From Dipylidium caninum (taxonomy: Eukaryota; Platyhelminthes; Cestoda; Cyclophyllidea; Dipylidiidae), in NCBI GenBank assembly GCA_017562135.1, contig QEYB01000158.1, positions 62,001 through 126,000 on the forward strand: DNA of 64,000 nucleotides, written 5' to 3'. The notes beneath the pieces were generated by a model, which was not told the DNA's origin, made no database searches, and saw nothing but the letters and a program-made list of their open reading frames with translations. The translations under genes and the position numbers were made by a program. Within the stretch, counting starts at the first letter, position 1; each line of letters opens with the position of its first letter. This document shows positions 57,088-64,000 of this stretch, one piece after another.

Positions 57088-59464
57088 TCCCTCGACCGCA
57101 CGCGAGCACCCACGCATCACGCACGCAGACACTCGCGGCATTCTCCCCGGTGGCCTGACCATCGCCGTACCCTCTCACCTCACTCCCCCCCCCCTCTCCC
57201 GCGCCAATCTCTGCCCCGTCCACTGCGCCTCCCATCGAAAGAATAAACCAATTCATCTACTCCACCTTCCACCTACCTCCTTTTCATTCTACCTTCGTCC
57301 GTTGTTGGCTGTATTCCTTACCCTCGTAGGTCCATTCTCGCCAACTCCACTTCATCGCTCACGCAACCCAAAGCGACATGAATTGTCAGTGGGGAAACGT
57401 AGCTGGGGTGTGGTGGGGGCGGTTGGAGTGGGGTGGGTGGGGTTTTTGGGGGCGGGGGATTGGGAGGGCGAAAATTGTTGTTTGGAAATGGTACGTTGAA
57501 GGTCGAGAACACCCGACTCCCTCGCACCTCTCGACGAATACCACCTCCAAAAGTAGACGGGAATGATGAAAATGTGGGGGAATGGCGAATGAGACAGACA
57601 AAGGGCAGACGCAGTCCTGTTTCCATGCTCACCGCCGATTGTCGGCACTAGTGAATCTGCAGTTGGGAGCAAAGCGTTCTCGCGGCAGATCACAGAGAGT
57701 CGGAGGAGAGCTTAACAGGCCAAAACAACAGGTCAATCTCTTTCTAAGCCGTGCATCACAACGGAGTCATCTCGGTTGCTTTCTCGGTGCGTCGCTCCTC
57801 CAAACCCAGCAGGAGCCCCACATAGATTATCGCACTCATGCAGTGTGGCCTCTCAACGCAAATACACTCACACACACCTCGTTATCATCGCGTAGAGGGG
57901 GCGGGGGAGAGGCGAGCAGAGAGAGGGTCGTCAGTTCGGGAATAATCGCTACGTGTGTTTGCGATGTCGGAGGGGGGCTGGGATGGGTGGAGGCGGTGAC
58001 GGTGACGGTGACGGTGACGGTGACGTGGCGGTGGCGGTGGCTGATGCGGTGGCCTTGGCGATGGCGATGGCGATGGCCGAGAAGAATTAACTCTCCTCTC
58101 TGAGTTGAAGGTCGAGCAGTTGAGTCACTGGCGTTCGAACCGGATTTTACTACGCCATACATCCAAGGCCGCGTGCGTGTGTGTTTTTGTGTGTGTGACC
58201 TACTAATGAGTGTTGGATCACACGCTGTCACGTCGCCTTTGACAAGCCTCAATGCGACCTTGGGCAGCGCGCGCGGCACCAGGTCACTGCGAATAATGCT
58301 CCACGCCTACACACTCCACACTCTGCCAATGCAACCTTCGTGGCAGAGAGCCATTCTAGTCTTGTGCTGAGGGGCGAGCAATTTGAGAGCCATTCGTTGC
58401 GTTGGACACCCGCTATCCTCGCCACGCGACGAAGTGCTTGGTCGGCAATCTCACTCTCTTCTCTCTTCCTTGTTGCAGTATGGGAAACGTCACCCAAGTT
58501 GAGCACGACAATCCCTGCGCTGGCTTTCACCGTCTGCAGGATTGTGTTCGAAATCACCAAGCTGCGCCCTTTGGCGATCGCGGCATGGGAGGGGAATCTT
58601 GCGCACTCCTGATCAACGTCTTCAGGCGCAGCAAACACACACGATTCCACGTTCACCAATCAGCGCGAGCCTCGATTGCGATGGTCAAACACTCCCCGCC
58701 AGCGCAAAATTCACCCTTGACTGTGTTGAATGAAAATAAGGGTAGTCAAGAAGTGAAGAAGCAACACCCACGCAATTGTGCGACTATTAGCCACTGTCAC
58801 CTGTCTCACAGCCGTCTAAGCTGTGTGGACTCCGCCCGTTGTGGGAGGCGATGAGGAAGAGAGGGGAAGTAGGAGGTAGGAGTAGGAAGTAGGTGGAATG
58901 CCACACCATCCAACGAATGGCCGTCATCTCAACCACATTCGTCATGCGGGACAGCGTTAAGGCAACGTGGTATCCAGTAAGAGTGGGTGACTTCAGTGCG
59001 TTGGGTCGTCAACACGGCCAAGCAAACACGTGGCCGACAATGCTAAGCAGCTCGAGATGGCGCGTATTTGCACCTAGTTTAATTCTACGGCCGTAGTTGT
59101 CAACGTCTGGCATAGTGTTCGTAAGGACGTAGACAAAGGAGAATGTGGACAGATTTTGAGTGTGAGCACAGAGCACCTCGTCATCTTCATTACCAAATTC
59201 AAGTGAATATGGACACGAATGCAGAACCAAGGAGTTTTCATTCGACAACCAAGGGAATTCGTCTCACCCTCTTCGTTTCACCACCTCCCTCACTCGCCCT
59301 CTGACCGGAGTCATGCACTCATTTGCTCTCAATCCTCAAGGTCACCTTCCCATTGTGCTGTCAAACGCTTTCCTCGAATCACCACGTCCATTCATCGAAT
59401 GTTGGCGACCATTTAAGCGCCGGCCACTTTTGTCTGCTCTCATTTGTTCGCCACAGACGGTGCG

Positions 59465-60100
59465 ATGGCCTACTTACGAGGGATCTGCTCACCACTGACT
59501 TGCGGCGATTGTCGACATTGTCAAACTACCTATCCGTCTACCATGACTCCACACGACCGACATGAGGGACGCGGAGGCACCACGGGCGGTGTCCGTTCTG
59601 CCTCGATGATTCGGAGGACTGGAGCAGCGATGAGAGAGACGCCCACGATATTTCTCGCCTCCATAGCCGAACTACGGTGTACGAGGACGAGGGCTAGCAC
59701 GGCTACAGCGAACGGACGACGGGAACGTGGAAGAAGGAAGAGGAAGGGATGTGGGTGCGATGTGGATGTGGATTGGATGTGATTGTGGAGGTGGAAGGTT
59801 GGAGGTGGGAGGAAGGGAGATACCGGCCAAAATCACTGAGGCAGGCCTTGGCTCGATTAGGTAACATACGTGGAAAATACTGCTTCACAGGATATTGGGC
59901 AATGCAGCGCTTGCTGCTTCAAACGCCTGCGTGAAAGAAACATCGCTGCTCGCGAGTGGAGGTTTTTGACTCGCCTCTACGCAGACTGCGTGAACCTCGT
60001 CGCCTTCACACGAAAATGTTTGAAGGCTCTGAGAAGACCCATTCATCAAAATTTTTATAGACAAAGAAGGGGAGAGACGGGCAGGCAGACGACGGAGTAG
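59465..60100 (+). pseudogene. Type 2 array gene, degraded copy in unit 2
   Basis: The copy aligns with 48,057-48,636 but is broken by many one- to three-base insertions spread over its whole length, for example in the VDVD region (59,750-59,800) and in the conserved helix (59,950-60,060). Fragments such as RLYADCVNLVAFT remain. The even spread of tiny indels, also in the non-coding flanks, suggests sequence error rather than decay. Confidence 0.55.
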
Positions 60101-60180
60101 GCGAGGAAAGATTGCCCTTCGTAGGGCCATCGTCACCTCCTTCTGGCACATGCCACGGATTTGGCCTCTTTTTCCGCCCG

Positions 60181-60260
60181 CCTAACGCCCCCCCACCCCC
60201 ACCCCCCCCCCCGCACAACCCCCCCCTCCGCCACCCCCCCCCCCCCGCTCCCCTGCCCCG
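60181..60260. repeat. C-rich low-complexity tract
   Basis: Long runs of C replace the CCCGCCCCG-type sequence of the unit 1 copies (about 48,706-48,760). Together with the poly-C insertion near 63,600 it points to unreliable consensus. Confidence 0.6.
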
Positions 60261-61111
60261 CCCGCCCCTCGCCCCTCCTGCTTCTGCTCCTGCTTTGTCC
60301 ATCCCTTCTCGCCTCCTCCCCCGCACCCGCACCGGCCCACCCCTCACCCGCACCCGCCTTTTCGCCACCGCCACTGCCACCGCCACCGCTCCACAGGCCT
60401 CCTCCTAAACTCCTACCTCTCTCCTCCCCCTCCCTCCCCCCCTCAAGTTTGTGCCCGTGTTTATTGCCGCCCACCCCGCGGCTGTCAATTTGCGCACCAA
60501 GTGTTCCGTAAATATACATTGTGTGAAGAGGAGCATCTTCGCAAGGCTGCATTGGGTGGCGTGTGCGTGAGGCGTTGAAACGAGGTTGGCGGTGAAAAGT
60601 GACGAGGGAGGAGAGGAAATGCATGAAGTGGTGTCAAGTGACTGCCCCACGAGATGGACATGAGTAGGAAAGCAGACTCGGAGGCTATGTGCTCGGCGCC
60701 GCAGAATGTCAACTGTCATGGAGAGAGTGCAGTAACTGGCAGCACTACTGGCCGCCACTGTTTTCGGCACAATGGGTCCTCTGGAAGGGATGAGGGTCGG
60801 AAGGGTTGATGGACCTCACCACATTCGCATGGAAGAGTTGAGTCTCCGTTGGCCTAAGAATGATCTGGCCGTGCTCCACGCCTCCCCTCACTGGGTGGGC
60901 AGAGAGAGCGGAAGGATGCGCGAAGACGCTGTCTACCACAACCGTGCGGGCCATTGCATCTGCGATTTGCCCATACCCGCCCTTCGGACACACACTGCCT
61001 TTCTGTCGATGCTTCAAGGGCTCCTCATGTAGTCTGACCTCTTAAAGCAAAAAACACTCGCACACGTGGTTATTCATCGCGTAGAGAGTGGCTGAGATTA
61101 GGCGAGCAGGC

Positions 61112-62498
61112 AGAGGGACGTCAGGCGCGAAAACAGTCGCTACATGTTTTTGCGTTCATCGGCGGGAGGATGATGGGGGAATGCGATGGCCGAGAAGAAG
61201 TACACTTGTCCCTCTGAGTTAGCGGGCGGGCATGGGAGTCGGTGGCGTTGTACAACGGGATTGTACAACGCCCATACTCCCAACAAACATGCACAGTGTT
61301 GCGGATTGCCCAGTCTCTGATGGAGAGTGAGTCTCTCCTCCGTCCTTTCTCGACCTCGTCCATCTGCCCAGATTAGAACGCCACCCCTGCCGACTCGAGG
61401 AAACAGTAGTAGAGGGATGAGCGCCGCGAGATTTTCCCACCAAAAACTTCCGCAGCATGGTGGGATAGCGAGTGTCCGATGCAGTGAATTGCTCCTTAAT
61501 ATATTCGCCCTCACCGCAAGAGTGAAATGTCAAACTTGCCTCGAGGGTGGAGGATATTTCCAGCGGTGACCTGGAGCCTCTCGTTGCCCTAAAGTGGCAC
61601 TACGGCCTTGTCACAATCGCAGGACAGCGTGTAACTGAGGTCGGATTAGCAGGTCAACACATATGACATAAATCACTCACGCACGCACCCCCTACCTGCC
61701 TCGGGGTTAAAGCTTGGTTTAATATCCGTTTGCAGCGGCCGCTGACTCACTGCACGTTCGACTCCTTCAATCCCAGAGGGGCACAACGAGCTTAATTCTT
61801 CTGTCCCCCCCCACACATGCCCTCCTCCCGACTAATCGAGAAACACGTAGCCCGATATATTTTCCCCAGACGGACACCATCTTTCTATCTCGCCTCTCCT
61901 CTGAATAACCCGAGTGTGTGTGAGTGTATTTCTGCGTTGAAAGGCCCACAGCTGAGATGTGGTGATGATCCATGTGGCTTGGTTTTGTTTGTTTGGAGGA
62001 GCGCGTCTAGCACCGAGATAGCCTTCGAGATGAGGGGGTTGTTGTTGCCATAACACATGGTTTGGAATCCTTTTCGGCAAATACCACGACTCCTCTGTGA
62101 TCTGCCTTGCGAGAACGGAATTGACCCCCGCAGGTGGACTGGTGCGGTGCCCGCGAAGTGCCCTACCCTGACCTGAAACACAAAAGATTGCCTCTCCCAT
62201 CGTCTCGGTCTCATTCGCCATTCCCACCTTCTCCTCTTCCCCCTACTTGGAAGGTGAAATTTTCCAAATCGAACTCCTCCCACACACCACCACCGCCACT
62301 GACACCTGCCCGCGGTTACCCCAACGCACGAATTGGAACGCTCAACAAAATTTCCCCCCCCCACACTTCCTCCCGGACACAACCTACGTTCCCCAATGAC
62401 TACGAGCGATGTGAGTGTGTATGTGTGTGTTACGGGGTGTTGACAACGAGTGCACAGGACGTTTCCGTTTGAAAAGACGGCCCCACACGCGCGGTGAG
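61112..62498. repeat. Spacer at the centre of palindrome unit 2
   Basis: Matches 49,560-50,855 along its length, with many small indels. No gene is supported in it. Confidence 0.7.
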
Positions 62499-64000
62499 CC
62501 TGCCTGCTCGCGCAGCTCTGAACTCAGCCACACTCTACACGCGAAAGTGATAACCACGTGTGCAGTGTTTTGCTTTAAGAGTCAACGACTATCATGAGCG
62601 AGGCCCTTGAAAGCATCTCAGAAAGGCCGTGTGTGTCGAGGGCGGTATGGAGGCAATCGCACGATGAGCAATGGCCCGCACGGGTGTGTAGACAGCGTCT
62701 TCGCGCATCCTTCCGCTCTCTGCCCACCAGTGGGGGCGTGGAGCACGGCCAGATCATTTCTATAGGCCACGGATACTCAACTTCCTTCCCATGCGATGTG
62801 GTTGAGGTCCATCAACCCTTTTCCGCCAATCCCTTCCAGAGGACTCCACTAGTGCCGAAAACATCAAGTGGCGGCCAGTGCTTGCCAGTTACTGCACCTT
62901 CTCTTCCATGACAGTTGGACATTCTGCGTGCGCGAGCACAGCCTCCCGAGTTGCTTCCTACCTCGTCCATCTCGTGGGCAGTTCACTTTGACCACCACTT
63001 CATGCATTTTCCTCTCCTCCCTCGTTCACTTCCTCACATCCGCACCTCATCGTTTCAAACGACCTCACGCCACGCCACCCCCACCCACACATGCCCCCCT
63101 GCGAAGATGCTTCTCTCAACAATGTATTTTCTTTACGTACATACTTGGTGCTACAAACACGACAGGCTGGCCACGGTGGGTGACGGCATAAAAACGGGCA
63201 CCCAACTTTGAGGGGGTAGGAGGAGGGGGAGGAGGAGGAGGAGTAGGAGGAGGCTGTGAGAGGCGGGTGGCGGTGGCAGTGGCGGAGGCGACCAGAGGGG
63301 TGTGAGGGGTGCGGGTGCGGGAGAGGAGGCGAGAAGGATGGGACAAAGCAGGAGGGTGATCGGGGCGGCGGCAGGGCGAGGCGGGCGGGAAAATGAGGCC
63401 AAATCCGTGGCCATGTGCTTCAGAAGGAGGTTTGACGATTTGGCCATGAAGGCATCTTTCCTCGGACTCGTCGTCTGGCCCTGCCCGTTAATCGTTCCCC
63501 TCGTCTTTGGTCGTATAAAATTGGGATGATGATGGTCTTCTCAGAGCCTTTCACATTTCTCCGTGTGAAGGCGACGATGAGGTTTCACGCAGTCTGCCGC
63601 CCCCCCCCCCCCCCCCCCCCCCCCTCCCGCCCCCCACCACCCCCCCCGCGCCCCTCGGCTTCCCCCGTCCACCGACCGGCACCCCGTTAGAGCGATCATT
63701 CCAACCGCTCCCGCTCGCGTAGGCAGCATTCTGTTCTTTCACGGCAGGCGTTGTGAAGCAGCAAGCGCTGCATTGCCAAGTATCCTGTGAAGCAGTATTT
63801 CCACATATGTTACAAAATCGCGCAGGCCTTTGCCTAACAGTGATTTGGCCGGTACTCCTTCCTCCACCTCCCACCTCCACATCCACATCCACTCCCATCT
63901 CACCTCCTCGTCGTCCTTCTCGTTCCTTGTAGCCAGGGCCCATAGGCCGTCGTCTTCGTCTTCGGTCTGTAGCCGTCCTAGCCCTCGTGCCTCGTCCGTA
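62499..64000 (-). repeat. Inverted arm of array unit 2, cut by the window end
   Basis: Matches 50,856-52,160 as the start of an inverted arm, so the second unit repeats the palindromic layout of the first. The window ends inside a degraded type 2 gene copy (about 63,530-64,000, minus). A poly-C run of about 26 bases at 63,599-63,624 begins a foreign-looking segment of about 120 bp (to about 63,720) that interrupts it. Confidence 0.8.

Larger units (their letters stand above)
55106..61111 (+). repeat. Forward arm of array unit 2
   Basis: Direct repeat of 43,715-49,559. The offset is about 11,390-11,400 up to about 58.9 kb, then grows to about 11,546 by 60.8 kb as small insertions pile up. The junction at about 55,106 joins the inverted arm of unit 1 to the GTTGTCATCCCAAGG stretch that also occurs at about 43,716. 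Confidence 0.9.

Noticed and set aside
1..64000. CRISPR array, bacterial operon, rRNA gene or telomere repeat
   Set aside because: No regularly spaced direct repeats with unique spacers, no long bacterial-type gene strings, no rRNA-like core sequence and no TTAGGG-type array were seen.

Overview
The window looks like nuclear DNA of an animal. It has spliced genes with GT-AG introns whose phases fit, a promoter with TATA and CCAAT boxes, and metazoan-type protein modules (paired SAM-like and UBA-like regions of the ACK/TNK family, and a BH3-like motif). Some introns may be very short (one of about 40 nt). A flatworm or other small lophotrochozoan would fit, but that is only a guess. No operons, bacterial ribosome binding sites or CRISPR arrays were seen.

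Layout. 1-7,860 holds no gene I can support. 7,870-19,735 is a large inverted repeat: two arms of about 3.1-3.3 kb, full of simple repeats, around a 5.4 kb spacer without a convincing gene. 19,736-22,000 is mostly empty. 22,271-29,556 (+) is a gene modelled from nine in-phase exons behind a TATA/CCAAT promoter; its penultimate exon carries a BH3-like motif close to the C terminus. 32,126-37,524 (+) is an ACK/TNK-like gene with two tandem SAM-like repeats, a Ser/Pro-rich middle and a UBA-like C terminus, but no kinase domain. 37,705-39,556 (-) is a complete six-exon gene of unknown function, convergent with the ACK-like gene.

41,500-64,000 is very different. It is an 11.4 kb unit repeated in tandem, and each unit is itself a palindrome: forward arm, 1.3-1.4 kb spacer, inverted arm. 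The units carry short, apparently intronless genes of one unrecognised family (acidic N-terminal half, conserved basic helical C-terminal half), in at least two paralogous types with a probable third. Copies differ by single-base changes in homopolymers. From about 57-59 kb onward the second unit is full of small indels and poly-C tracts, which looks more like poor consensus sequence than biology.

The three spliced genes sit in ordinary sequence between two repeat-rich blocks. The BH3-like gene and the ACK-like adaptor could both act in signalling or cell death, but nothing here links them functionally. The least described material is the palindromic array with its gene family, followed by the kinase-less ACK-like protein and the BH3-like protein.
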